This document shows positions 41,269-50,475 of a DNA stretch of 64,000 nt, piece by piece. The DNA lies in assembly GCF_024700075.1 (NCBI RefSeq), contig NZ_JAJONE010000001.1, positions 806,001 through 870,000 of the forward strand, in the 5' to 3' direction. Below the pieces are notes generated by a model. It saw only the letters and a list, made by a program, of their open reading frames with translations, did no database searches and was not told the DNA's origin. This DNA is from Hymenobacter sp. J193 (GTDB lineage Bacteria; Bacteroidota; Bacteroidia; Cytophagales; Hymenobacteraceae). The position numbers were made by a program, and so were the translations under genes. The stretch's first letter is position 1. Each line of letters begins with the position of its first letter.

Positions 41269-41516
41269 TATTATTCCTATTATCACAGAGCATACAACTC
41301 CTGCCGGCACAGGCAGCGGCTGTACGTGCGCTGGCTTTGTATATCCGGCATGTACTACCTGAAAATTCTTCGTTTTTCTTAACAAAAACGGTTTTTCACG
41401 CTGATACCCGCAGCCAAAGCTTCTTTTCTTTTCAGAACTGCCAGCAAAAAGTTCTGCTGACAGATTGGTTATTTCTGAAAAAACGGTTACTTGCCACTAC
41501 GCAACATTACCGTAAC

Positions 41517-42989
41517 ATGGAAGTAGAAACTGTAAAATACCCAGCTATCCGCAATTATGTGGGAGGCCGTTTTGTAGATGACAGCCCGGCCTCTTCGCTT
41601 GATGTGTATAGTCCGCTTACCGGAGCCGTCATTTCGTCGGTGCCCTTGAGTACGGCGGCGGCCCTCGACGCTGCTGTGCAGGCCGCGCAGGCCGCTTACC
41701 CGGCGTGGTCGGCTACGCCCATCAAGGAGCGGGTGCAGATTTTCTACCGTTACAAGACCCTGCTGGAGCGCGACATGAAGGCGCTGGCCGACCTCGTGCG
41801 CGAGGAAAACGGCAAAACCTACGATGAGGCCCGCGCCGAAGTAGAAAAAGCCATTGAGCTGACCGAGTTTGCCTGCTCCATGCCCCAGCTGATTCAGGGC
41901 GAGTTTCTGGAAGTGAGCAAGGGTGTGGAAGCCCGCGTGGAGCGCAAGCCCCTGGGCGTAGTGGCCAGCATTGCCCCCTTCAACTTCCCCAATATGGTAC
42001 CTCACTGGACCATCCCAAACGCGCTGGTGCTGGGCAACACCATGATTCTGAAACCCTCGGAAGTGGTGCCGCTGAGTGCGGGCCGCATTGCCGAACTGCT
42101 CAAGGAAGCCGGCCTGCCTGATGGGGTGCTCAACATCGTACACGGCGACCGGGAAATTGTGGAAGCCATCTGCGACCATCCGGCTATTCAGGCCGTGTCG
42201 TTTGTAGGCTCTACCAAAATTGCCAAAGTCGTCTATATCCGGGCTACCAGCAACCTCAAGCGCTGCGTGGCCCTGGGCGGGGCCAAAAACCACCTGATGG
42301 TGCTGCCCGACGCTCATCCCGACATGACGGCTTCCAACGTGGCCGCTTCCATGTCGGGCTGCGCGGGGCAGCGCTGCATGGCCGGCTCCACCATGGTGGG
42401 CGTGGGCGCAGTAGACGACATCGTGGCCAAGATTGTGGAGGAAGCCCGCAAGATTGTACCCGGCCAGAACCTGGGCTCCGTCATCAGCAAAGAGGCCAAA
42501 ACACGCATTGAGCAGCACATTAGCGAGGCCGAAGCTGCCGGCGCCAAGGTCCTGCTCGACGGCCGCAATGCCCGCGTGGAAGGCCACGAAGACGGCTATT
42601 ACGTGGGTGCCACGGTGGTCGACTACGTGACGCCCGACATGCGCATTGCCCAGGAGGAAGTGTTCGGGCCGGTGCTGGCCATCATGCGCACCAACACCCT
42701 GGACGAGGCCCTAGCCATTGAAAACGCCAACCCCTACGGTAACGCCGCTGCCGTATTTACCAGCAGCGGCAGCTCAGCCCGCTACGTGATGGACCACGCC
42801 AACGCCGGCATGATTGGCGTGAACATCGGCGTGCCCGTGCCCCGGGAACCATTCTCCTTCGGCGGCTGGAATGAGTCGAAGTTCGGGGCCTGCGACATCA
42901 CCGGCAAAAGCTCCATCGAGTTCTGGACCCAGCTCAAGAAAACCACCACCAGCTGGAACCCCGAGTCGCGGGTGAACTGGATGAGCTAG
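41517..42989 (+). CDS. mmsA: CoA-acylating (methyl)malonate-semialdehyde dehydrogenase
   Basis: A 490-residue aldehyde dehydrogenase. Catalytic Cys287 is in SGCAGQRCMAGSTM. The usual general-base Glu is replaced in GGAKNHLMV (Asn258), a hallmark of the CoA-dependent MMSDH group. It converts malonate or methylmalonate semialdehyde to acetyl- or propionyl-CoA. Together with the aminotransferase, dihydropyrimidinase, ureidopropionase and PreTA genes that follow it forms the tail end of reductive pyrimidine breakdown, where beta-alanine or beta-aminoisobutyrate is deaminated to such semialdehydes. Valine or myo-inositol use is possible elsewhere but not suggested here. An ATG at 41517 fits; upstream sequence in frame is non-coding. 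Confidence 0.92.
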   Translation: MEVETVKYPAIRNYVGGRFVDDSPASSLDVYSPLTGAVISSVPLSTAAALDAAVQAAQAAYPAWSATPIKERVQIFYRYKTLLERDMKALADLVREENGKTYDEARAEVEKAIELTEFACSMPQLIQGEFLEVSKGVEARVERKPLGVVASIAPFNFPNMVPHWTIPNALVLGNTMILKPSEVVPLSAGRIAELLKEAGLPDGVLNIVHGDREIVEAICDHPAIQAVSFVGSTKIAKVVYIRATSNLKRCVALGGAKNHLMVLPDAHPDMTASNVAASMSGCAGQRCMAGSTMVGVGAVDDIVAKIVEEARKIVPGQNLGSVISKEAKTRIEQHISEAEAAGAKVLLDGRNARVEGHEDGYYVGATVVDYVTPDMRIAQEEVFGPVLAIMRTNTLDEALAIENANPYGNAAAVFTSSGSSARYVMDHANAGMIGVNIGVPVPREPFSFGGWNESKFGACDITGKSSIEFWTQLKKTTTSWNPESRVNWMS

Positions 42990-43306
42990 ACCGCATGTGG
43001 CTAGTTCGTCCAAAAATTATTGGCACGCTGAAGATTCAGAGGATGATGGCGGGAAACCTTGCGGTTGTTAACCACATCAAGAATTCCCCGAATAAGATAA
43101 TCATCTAGTGCACTTCTGTTGAGCACGGCGAAGAAATTATTGCCAAGATAAAGGCTGCGCCTGCTGGCGAAAGAATAAGCCTTTAGGAGTTACTCCCAAA
43201 GGCCATTTTGCTCATTGCAATTGGATTGAAAACGGAAGAATATCATCAGCACGCGAGATGCCTCGGCTTCGCTCGGCATGACGTCTTTCTAAATACCAGA
43301 CCCACC
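42990..43306 (+). other. Intergenic region with half a family A repeat
   Basis: A 317-bp gap in the pyrimidine cluster. No gene is visible. A half palindrome (GAGATGCCTCGGCTTCGCTC, then GGCATGACGTC) lies at 43247-43283 without its partner arm. Confidence 0.5.
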
Positions 43307-44659
43307 ATGGAAACCACCTTCGACACCGATAAGCACCAGATTCTGCAGGATAACCTCGACCATACGCTCTTTTCCTGGTCGAAGCAGGCGGGGCTGAGCC
43401 CCATCAGCGCCGAGCGGGCCGAAGGCGTGTATCTATGGGACCGGGATGGCAAGCGCTACATCGACTTCTCGTCGCAGCTGATGAACGTGAACATCGGCCA
43501 CGGCGACCAGCGCGTGACCGAAGCCGTAGCGGCCCAGATGCGGGAGCTGAGCTACGTGTACCCCGGCATGATTACTAAGGCCCGCGGCGACCTTGGCCGC
43601 AAGCTGGCGGAAATCACCCCGACTAACCTGACCAAAGCCTTCTTCACCCTGGGCGGAGCCGAGGCCATTGAAAACGCCATCAAGCTGGCCCGCGTGTACA
43701 CGGGGCGCCACAAGATTGTGACGCTGTACCAGTCGTTTCACGGGGCTTCGTACGGGGCCATCAGCGCCGGCGGCGACCCGCGCAAGTTCGCCGTCGATTC
43801 CCAGGCCATGCCGGGCGTGGTGCACGTCGAAAACCCGTATTTCTACCGCTGTCCTTGGTACAGCAGCACGCCGGAAGAGTGCGCCGAGCGCGCCGCCGCG
43901 GCCATGGAGCGCATCATTCAGTATGAAAACCCGGGCAGCGTGGCCGCCATCATTCTGGAAGGCGAGTCGGGCACTTCGGGCTGCATCAAGTATCCACCGA
44001 CTTATTGGGAGCGGGTGCGCGCCATCTGCGACAAATACGGCATCCTGCTGGTGGCCGATGAGGTAATGAGCGGCTTCGGCCGCACCGGCAAGTGGTTTGG
44101 CTCCGACCACCACGGCGTGAAAGTGGATTTGATGTGCATGGCCAAAGGCATTACCGCCGGCTATCTGCCCCTGGGCGCGGTGATGGTGGATGAAGCCATT
44201 GCCAAGTCGTTCGATGACAAGCCCCTGCCCCTGGGCCTCACCTACTCGGCGCACCCCGTTTCCTGCGCCGCCGCTGTAGCCGTCCTCGACATCTACGAGC
44301 AAGATAACCTGCTCGAAAATACTGTCACGCTGGGCAAGCACCTCGACGCGCGTATGTGCGACCTGATGGGCCAGCACCCTAGCATCGGCGACTGGCGCAA
44401 TACGGGTTTGTTCGGCTGCATTGAGTTGGTGAAAAACCGCCAGACCAAAGAGCCCATGGCGCCCTGGAATGCCGCCCCCGCGCAGATGGAAATCATGAAC
44501 AAGGTGGCAGCTAAAATCAAGGAACTGGGCATGTACACCTTCGTGCGCTGGAACTACATTTTCGTAGCGCCTCCACTCAGCATCACCAAGGAGGAATTGG
44601 ACGAAGGGCTGGACATCATCTCCCAAGCCATTGCCGTGGCCGACGAGTACGTGCAGTAG
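43307..44659 (+). CDS. Class III aminotransferase, likely beta-alanine/beta-aminoisobutyrate:pyruvate type
   Basis: A 450-residue PLP enzyme. Lys280 in LMCMAKGITAGYLPLGAV binds PLP, Asp251 is in LLVADEVMSGFGRTG, and the phosphate site is FTLGGAEAIENA. The ADE-VMSGFGRTGKWFGSDHHGV region matches omega-amino acid transaminases. From its place between a semialdehyde dehydrogenase and dihydropyrimidinase, the likely substrate is beta-alanine or beta-aminoisobutyrate. GABA or taurine transaminases are relatives. The ATG at 43307 is chosen; frames to 43208 run through a repeat. Confidence 0.87.
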   Translation: METTFDTDKHQILQDNLDHTLFSWSKQAGLSPISAERAEGVYLWDRDGKRYIDFSSQLMNVNIGHGDQRVTEAVAAQMRELSYVYPGMITKARGDLGRKLAEITPTNLTKAFFTLGGAEAIENAIKLARVYTGRHKIVTLYQSFHGASYGAISAGGDPRKFAVDSQAMPGVVHVENPYFYRCPWYSSTPEECAERAAAAMERIIQYENPGSVAAIILEGESGTSGCIKYPPTYWERVRAICDKYGILLVADEVMSGFGRTGKWFGSDHHGVKVDLMCMAKGITAGYLPLGAVMVDEAIAKSFDDKPLPLGLTYSAHPVSCAAAVAVLDIYEQDNLLENTVTLGKHLDARMCDLMGQHPSIGDWRNTGLFGCIELVKNRQTKEPMAPWNAAPAQMEIMNKVAAKIKELGMYTFVRWNYIFVAPPLSITKEELDEGLDIISQAIAVADEYVQ

Positions 44660-44834
44660 CAAGAACTGCCACTGGCACACCGGCAGCCCACCCTGCTCCT
44701 GGTACCGCACTCAATTCATGTACGTAGTTGTCCGTTAAGGCTTTTTCTGCGAAAGCCTGGTGCTGCTTATTTGCTTTTCCGCAGCCGAAGCGGTACATTT
44801 TCCTTTTAAACATCTTCCTCTTTCCTCGTTCCGC

Positions 44835-46212
44835 ATGGCGTCTTTGCTCATCAAGAATGGTCGCGTGATAACCGCTGATTCCGACGCCGTATGCGACGTG
44901 CTGATTGAGGGCGAAACCATCGTGGCCATCGGCAAAAACCTGCCCGTGCAGGCCGATGAAACACTTGATGCCACGGGCAAGCTGGTGATGCCCGGCGGCA
45001 TCGACCCGCACGTGCACCTGGATATGCCTTTCATGGGCACCTTCAGCTCCGACACACACGAAACCGGCACCCGCGCGGCCCTGCACGGCGGCACTACTAC
45101 GGTTATTGATTTCGTGCTGCAGAAGCAGGGCCACAGTCTGCGCGAGGCCCTAACCGAATGGCAAAGCCGGGCCACCGGCACGGCCGTGGGCGACTACTCG
45201 TTCCACATGGCCGTAACGGACTTTAACCCCAGCACTAAGGAGGAAATCAAGGACATGGTGGCCGAGGGCATCACGTCCTTCAAGACCTTTATGGCCTACA
45301 AGGGCGCGCTCATGATTGACGACGCGCAGATGGTGGGCCTGATGCAGGAGGTGAAGAAGCACGGAGGCCTCGTCACGGCCCACGCCACCAACGGCGACAT
45401 GATTGACACGCTTATTGCCCAGCACCGGGCCGCGGGCAAGCTCACGCCGCGCTACCACTACCTTTCCCAGCCCGAAGTAACCGAGTCGGAAGCCTCGGGC
45501 CGCTTTGCCGATATTGCCAACTACACCGGCGTGAATGCCTACATCGTGCACCTTACCTGCGAGGGCGCGCTCAACCAAGTGCGCCGCGCCACCGAGCGCA
45601 ACCAGCGCGTGTTCGTGGAAACCTGCATTCAGTATCTGCTGCTGGATGCCTCGCTCTACGGCGACGATTTTGAGGGTGCTAAGTGGGTGATGTCGCCGCC
45701 GCTGCGGGAGAAAAAGGACCAGGCCACGCTCTGGGCCGGCATCAACCAGGGGCTGGTGCAGGTAGTAGGCACCGACCACTGCCCCTTCATGCTGGAGCAG
45801 AAGAAGATGGGCGCCGACGACTTCTCGAAGATTCCGAACGGGCACCCGGCCATTGAGCACCGCATGGAGCTGCTGTTTTCCGAGGGCGTGATGAAGGGCC
45901 GCATCAGCCCGCAGAAGTTCGTGGAAGTAACCAGCACCAACGCGGCCAAAATCTTCGGCATGTTTCCGCGCAAAGGCACCATCAGCATCGGCGCCGACGC
46001 CGACCTCATCCTCATCGACCCCCGAAAAAAGCACACCATCTCGGCCGAAACCCACCACATGAACTGCGACTACTCCGGCTACGAAGGCTGGGAGCTGACC
46101 GGAAAAAATCGACACGGTGCTGCTACGCGGCCAGGTAGCCGTAGATGCCGGCGAAACGAAAGTCGGCCGTGGCTACGGGCAGTTCATCAAGCGCGGAAAA
46201 ACGGGGTTCTAG
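44835..46212 (+). CDS. hydA: Dihydropyrimidinase (hydantoinase), frameshifted near the C-terminus
   Basis: A binuclear amidohydrolase that opens dihydrouracil or dihydrothymine. Metal ligands are in GGIDPHVHLD (His59, His61), the carbamylated Lys150 in GITSFKTFMAY, and a later Asp in GTDHCPFML. The frame stays normal to GYEGWELTGK, then reads nonsense for 97 more codons to 46376. Deleting one A from the A6 run at 46103-46108 restores a typical end (GKIDTVLLRGQVAV, then GYGQFIKRGKTGF) with a stop at 46210-46212 and 458 residues, the normal length. Coordinates give the corrected gene. The slip may be a base-call error or a real mutation. Confidence 0.9.
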
Positions 46213-46348
46213 CATCCGATTTCACGCCGGGTACCGCAAGTGTTAAAGCGCAGTGTCGCGCAGAAAACACCGCGAAACCCTGCGTGAAACACTCCGGAAC
46301 CCTGCGAGAAATTTATAGCAGATACAAGCAACCCGAAACCCCACACAA

Positions 46349-47215
46349 ATGCCCAGAATTGTTAAATCCGGCCTGATTCAGATGAGCTTGCCGATGACGG
46401 AAGGCGAAGGCAGCATCGAGGAAATCAAGGAGGCCATGGTGCAGAAGCACATTCCGCTGATTGAGGAAGCCGGCCGCCAGGGCGTTCAGATCCTCTGTCT
46501 GCAGGAAATCTTCAATACGCCCTACTTCTGCCCTGGCCAGGACAAAGCCTGGTACGCCTCCGCCGAGTCGGTGCCCGGCCCCACCACGGACCGGATGGCC
46601 GAGTACGCTAGGAAGTACAACATGGTCATCATCGTGCCGGTGTACGAGCGGGAATCGGCCGGTTTCCTCTACAACACCGCCGCCGTCATCGACGCCGATG
46701 GCACCTACCTGGGCAAGTACCGCAAAAACCACATTCCCCACACCTCCGGCTTCTGGGAGAAGTTCTTCTTCAAGCCCGGCAACATGGGCTACCCCGTGTT
46801 CCAGACCAAGTACGCCAAAGTAGGCGTGTACATCTGCTACGACCGGCACTTCCCCGACGGGGCCCGCGTGCTGGGTCTAAATGGCGCCGAAATCGTGTAC
46901 AATCCTTCGGCCACGGTAGCCGGCCTCTCGCAGTACCTCTGGAAGCTGGAGCAGCCGGCTCACGCCGCCGCCAACGGCTACTTCATGGGCTGCATCAACC
47001 GCGTGGGCGAAGAGAAGCCCTGGAACCTGGGCCGCTTCTACGGCACCTCCTACTTCGTGGACCCGCGCGGCCAGATCATTGCCGAGGCCGACGAGTACAA
47101 AGACGAGCTGCTGGTCGCCGAATTCGACCTCGACATGATTGACGAAGTGCGCGCTACCTGGCAGTTCTTCCGCGACCGGCGCCCCGAAACCTACGAGAAA
47201 CTGGTAGAGCTCTAA
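46349..47215 (+). CDS. Beta-ureidopropionase / N-carbamoyl-beta-alanine amidohydrolase (nitrilase superfamily)
   Basis: A 288-residue carbon-nitrogen hydrolase. The catalytic triad is Glu53 in LCLQEIFNTPYF, Lys126 in KYRKNHIP, and Cys163 in VYICYDRHFPDG. The usual product is beta-alanine (or beta-aminoisobutyrate) with release of ammonia and CO2, the step after dihydropyrimidinase. The context fits this over the N-carbamoylputrescine and other amidase relatives. The start is 136 bp after the corrected hydA stop and the reading direction is the same. Confidence 0.9.
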   Translation: MPRIVKSGLIQMSLPMTEGEGSIEEIKEAMVQKHIPLIEEAGRQGVQILCLQEIFNTPYFCPGQDKAWYASAESVPGPTTDRMAEYARKYNMVIIVPVYERESAGFLYNTAAVIDADGTYLGKYRKNHIPHTSGFWEKFFFKPGNMGYPVFQTKYAKVGVYICYDRHFPDGARVLGLNGAEIVYNPSATVAGLSQYLWKLEQPAHAAANGYFMGCINRVGEEKPWNLGRFYGTSYFVDPRGQIIAEADEYKDELLVAEFDLDMIDEVRATWQFFRDRRPETYEKLVEL

Positions 47216-47382
47216 GCTACTGCGCGGCACCTGCCCTTAGCCATCCTGAGCGGAGTGAAAAGCCTTATCACCTACCCAACTTGCTGTGGCCCCCCTACCG
47301 GCTCACTGGCGTAAGGTTTTTTGCTCTGCTCAGCCGTTGGCTGCCGTGTTTCCTCTTCTTTCTTCTGCATTTCACGCCGCTT

Positions 47383-48711
47383 ATGGCCGAATACGCTACC
47401 CCCACTACCGAGCAGGAATTTGCCGGGAACTTTGCCCAGCTCAAGCCGCTGATGAGCAACTCTGAGGCCCTGCTGGAAAGCTCGCGCTGCCTGTTTTGCT
47501 TTGATGCGCCTTGCATCAAGGCGTGTCCTTCCGGCATCGATATTCCGCTGTTTATCCGGCAGATCAACTCCGGTAATGCCACCGGCGCAGCTCGCACTAT
47601 TTACGAGGCGAATTACTTCGGCAATGCCTGCGGAAAGGTGTGCCCTACGGAGGTGCTCTGCGAGGGTTCCTGCGTGTACACGGCTACCGGGGCCAAGCCC
47701 ATTGAAATCGGGCGGCTGCAGAGCCACGCCACGCGCCAGGTGATGGACCAGGGCAAGCACTTATTTCAGCCGGGCGCGGCTACCGGATTTCGGGTAGCTG
47801 TTATCGGCGCGGGACCGGCGGGTATTTCCTGCGCCTGCGAGTTGCGCAAGCTGGGCCACGAGGTAGACGTGTTTGAGGCCCGCAGCCAGCCCTCCGGCCT
47901 CACGCTGTACGGCGTAGCTCCCTACAAAATCACCAACGAGGAAACCCTGGCCGAAATGGCGTACCTGGAAGCGCAGTTCGGCTTTCAAGTGCACTACAAC
48001 CACGCCATCAGCACCCGCCCCGACCTGGAAAAGCTGGAAAAAGAGTACTCGGCCATCTTCCTGGGTATCGGGCTGGGCCACACGTCGGCGCTGGGGTTGC
48101 CGGGCGAGGAGCGGGAAAACTGCGTGGGCGCGGTGGAGTTCATCGAGCAGCTGCGCATCCGGCAAGAGCAAACTGCCGTGGGCCGCAAGGTGATTGTGCT
48201 GGGCGGCGGCAACACTGCCATGGACGCCGCTTCGGAGTCGGCACGGCTGGGCGCGGAGCGGGTGGTGCTGGCGTACCGGCGCGGCAAGGAGGAAATGGGG
48301 GCTTACGAGTTCGAGTACGACCTGGCCAAAGGCGTGGGCGTGCAGGGGCTTTTCAACGTGGCCCCGCTGGAAATCGTGGGCAACGGCAAGGTGGAAGGCG
48401 TGAAGTTCGTGCGCACCGCCACGCTCAACGGGCAGGTGCAAACTGTCCCTGGCTCGGAGTTCGTGGAGGCCTGCGACATGGTAATTAAGGCCACCGGCCA
48501 AGCCAAGCAAACCAGCTTCCTCGGCCTCATTCCGGAGCTGCAAGTGGACGGCAAAGGGCGCATCGTGTTCAACCCCAATACCGGCCAGACCACCAACCCG
48601 CGCTACTTCGCCGCCGGCGACGCGGCCAACGGCGGCGCCGAAGTAGTAAACGCCGCCGCCGACGGCAAAGCCGCAGCCCACGGCATCCACGGTTTTTTAA
48701 CTAAAAGCTAG
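47383..48711 (+). CDS. preT: NAD-dependent dihydropyrimidine dehydrogenase subunit PreT
   Basis: A 442-residue flavoprotein. The N-terminal cysteine motifs (CLFCFDAPCIKACPSGIDIP and CGKVCPTEVLCEGSC) coordinate Fe-S clusters, as in the glutamate synthase small-subunit group. They are followed by an FAD/NAD domain with VAVIGAGPAGISCACEL and the second VIVLGGGNTAMDAASE motif. With PreA it reduces uracil or thymine with NAD(P)H, or runs in reverse. The ATG at 47383 is used; the longer frame to 47281 has a hydrophobic leader without family support. A long inverted repeat separates it from preA. Confidence 0.9.
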   Translation: MAEYATPTTEQEFAGNFAQLKPLMSNSEALLESSRCLFCFDAPCIKACPSGIDIPLFIRQINSGNATGAARTIYEANYFGNACGKVCPTEVLCEGSCVYTATGAKPIEIGRLQSHATRQVMDQGKHLFQPGAATGFRVAVIGAGPAGISCACELRKLGHEVDVFEARSQPSGLTLYGVAPYKITNEETLAEMAYLEAQFGFQVHYNHAISTRPDLEKLEKEYSAIFLGIGLGHTSALGLPGEERENCVGAVEFIEQLRIRQEQTAVGRKVIVLGGGNTAMDAASESARLGAERVVLAYRRGKEEMGAYEFEYDLAKGVGVQGLFNVAPLEIVGNGKVEGVKFVRTATLNGQVQTVPGSEFVEACDMVIKATGQAKQTSFLGLIPELQVDGKGRIVFNPNTGQTTNPRYFAAGDAANGGAEVVNAAADGKAAAHGIHGFLTKS

Positions 48712-48718
48712 AAAACCA

Positions 48719-48874
48719 GCTCCCCTCCTTATTTGAAGGAGGGGTGGCCGCAGGCCGGGGTGGTAAGCTAGAACTAGAAAACCACCGCCCGAACGACCAA
48801 CTAGCGTTAATCTTCTAACTCTAGCCTGACCACCCCGCCCTCCGGGCACCCCTCCTTGAAAAAAGGAGGGGAAC
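48719..48874. repeat. Inverted repeat, family D (CCCCTCCTT...), between preT and preA
   Basis: The left arm (GCTCCCCTCCTTATTTGAAG, then GAGGGGTGGC and CGGGGTGGT) and the right arm (ACCACCCCG, CGGGCACCCCTCCTTG) pair over about 45 bp each, with small internal hairpins. A simple repetitive tract (CTAGCTCCTAACTCC-type) follows to 48919. Confidence 0.85.
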
Positions 48875-48919
48875 TAGCTTCTCCTAGCTACTAACTCCTG
48901 ACTCCTAGCTCCCCCCCTC

Positions 48920-50293
48920 ATGCCAGACCTCTCCATAAATTTTGCCGGCATCAAGTCGCCCAATCCGTTCTGGCTGGCTTCGGCGCCGCCCACCAACTCG
49001 GGCTATCAGGTGATGAAAGCCTTTGACGCCGGCTGGGGCGGGGCCGTATGGAAAACCCTGGGCGTGCCCGTGGTGAACGTGTCGAGCCGCTACGGCAGCG
49101 TGAACTACCGCGACAAGCGCATGATGGGCTTCAACAATATCGAGCTGATTTCGGACCGCCCGCTGGCCGACAACCTGCGCGAGATTGAGGAAGTGAAAAA
49201 GCGTTTCCCGAACCACGCCGTCATTGCCTCGCTCATGGTGCAAAGCCGGCAGGAGTGGCACGACATCGTGCGCGACGTGGAAAACGCCGGCTCCGACGGC
49301 ATTGAGCTGAACTTCGGCTGCCCCCACGGCATGTGTGAGCGAGGCATGGGCTCGGCCGTGGGCCAGGAGCCGGAAGTACTCCAGACCATTGTGGAGTGGG
49401 TGATGGAAGTGGCGCGCATCCCGGTTATCGTGAAGCTCACGCCCAACATTTCGGACATTACGGAGCCCGCTATGGCCGCGCGGCGCGGGGGCGCCAACGC
49501 CATTTCGCTCATCAACACCATCCAGAGTATTGTGGGTGTGGACCTGGATTTGTTTGCCCCCTACCCGATTGTGGATGGCAAGGGCAGCAACGGCGGCTAC
49601 TGCGGCCCGGCCGTGAAGCCCATTGCCCTGAACATGGTGAAGAATTGCGCCCAGCACCCCGACGTGCGCCTACCCATTTCCGGCATCGGCGGCATCGAAA
49701 CCTGGCGCGACGCCGTGGAGCACATTCTGCTCGGAGCCTCCTCGGTGCAGGTGTGCACGGCGGCCATGCACTACGGCTTTGGCATCATCCGGGAAATGAC
49801 CAGCGGGCTGGAGCAGTACATGAGCGAAAAAGGCTTCCGCACCATTGACGACATGGTGGGCCGCGCCCTGCCCAACGTGAAGCACTGGGAAGACCTCAAC
49901 CTCAAGTACAAAGTCACCGCCCACATCAACCCCGATAAGTGCATCGGCTGCCAGCTGTGCTACACCGCCTGCGAGGACGGCGCCCACCAGGCCATCCAAC
50001 TCAACGCGGGCACGCGTATCCCCGAAATCATCGACGAGAACTGCGTGGGCTGCAACCTCTGCTCCCTGGTGTGCCCCGTGGAGCAGTGCATTACCATGGA
50101 GCGCCGCGACGACGGCACCCAGCACCAGACCTGGAAAGAGCGCACCGAGGCCGATGATATTCCCGTCACCTTCAACGATGAGCGCGCCGGCGGCCTACAC
50201 CACTGGGTACCCGAGCCCGCCGCCGCCCTGGGTAAGGAAAGGCAAAAGACACTGCCCGGCAAGGCGCGGCAGTATCAGGAAGTAGCGGAATGA
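48920..50293 (+). CDS. preA: NAD-dependent dihydropyrimidine dehydrogenase subunit PreA
   Basis: A 457-residue protein. Residues 1-330 form an FMN barrel similar to class 1B/2 dihydroorotate dehydrogenase and the eukaryotic dihydropyrimidine dehydrogenase core (LNFGCPHGMCERGMGSAVGQ, VIVKLTPNISDI). The C-terminal part carries two [4Fe-4S] motifs, CIGCQLCYTAC and CVGCNLCSLVC. With PreT it reduces pyrimidines to dihydropyrimidines, the first step of the pathway encoded downstream in reaction order but upstream in this cluster. It ends the co-directional run and is followed by a terminator. Confidence 0.94.
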   Translation: MPDLSINFAGIKSPNPFWLASAPPTNSGYQVMKAFDAGWGGAVWKTLGVPVVNVSSRYGSVNYRDKRMMGFNNIELISDRPLADNLREIEEVKKRFPNHAVIASLMVQSRQEWHDIVRDVENAGSDGIELNFGCPHGMCERGMGSAVGQEPEVLQTIVEWVMEVARIPVIVKLTPNISDITEPAMAARRGGANAISLINTIQSIVGVDLDLFAPYPIVDGKGSNGGYCGPAVKPIALNMVKNCAQHPDVRLPISGIGGIETWRDAVEHILLGASSVQVCTAAMHYGFGIIREMTSGLEQYMSEKGFRTIDDMVGRALPNVKHWEDLNLKYKVTAHINPDKCIGCQLCYTACEDGAHQAIQLNAGTRIPEIIDENCVGCNLCSLVCPVEQCITMERRDDGTQHQTWKERTEADDIPVTFNDERAGGLHHWVPEPAAALGKERQKTLPGKARQYQEVAE

Positions 50294-50313
50294 TACACTG
50301 TTCCATTTAGCGA

Positions 50314-50350
50314 AGCGGCCCCAAACTCGGTTGAATTTGGGGCCGCTTTT
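50314..50350 (+). terminator. Rho-independent terminator after preA
   Basis: AGCGGCCCCAAA / TTTGGGGCCGCT with a ten-base loop and TTTT at the end, 20 bp after the preA stop. It closes the pyrimidine degradation run. Confidence 0.92.
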
Positions 50351-50475
50351 CTGAATAGAGCAAAGTCAAAAGCCCGAGCGTTTTACCGAATTTAATCTTA
50401 ACTATAAGGTAATAACAAGCTTTTGTTTGGTATATGATGCCAATCCAATATATATATTTTATTGAATTTAGCATT

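Noticed and set aside
40087..41385. 432-codon frame on the minus strand over the alpha/beta hydrolase
   Set aside because: The catalytic triad and anchor are in the plus-strand gene; no family fits the antisense reading.
43433..44710. 425-codon frame on the minus strand over the class III aminotransferase
   Set aside because: It is a shadow of the aminotransferase with no motif of its own.
44660..44834. Extra N-terminal 25 residues for dihydropyrimidinase
   Set aside because: The ATG at 44835 (MASLLIKNGR) is the family start; the earlier residues are hydrophobic and random.
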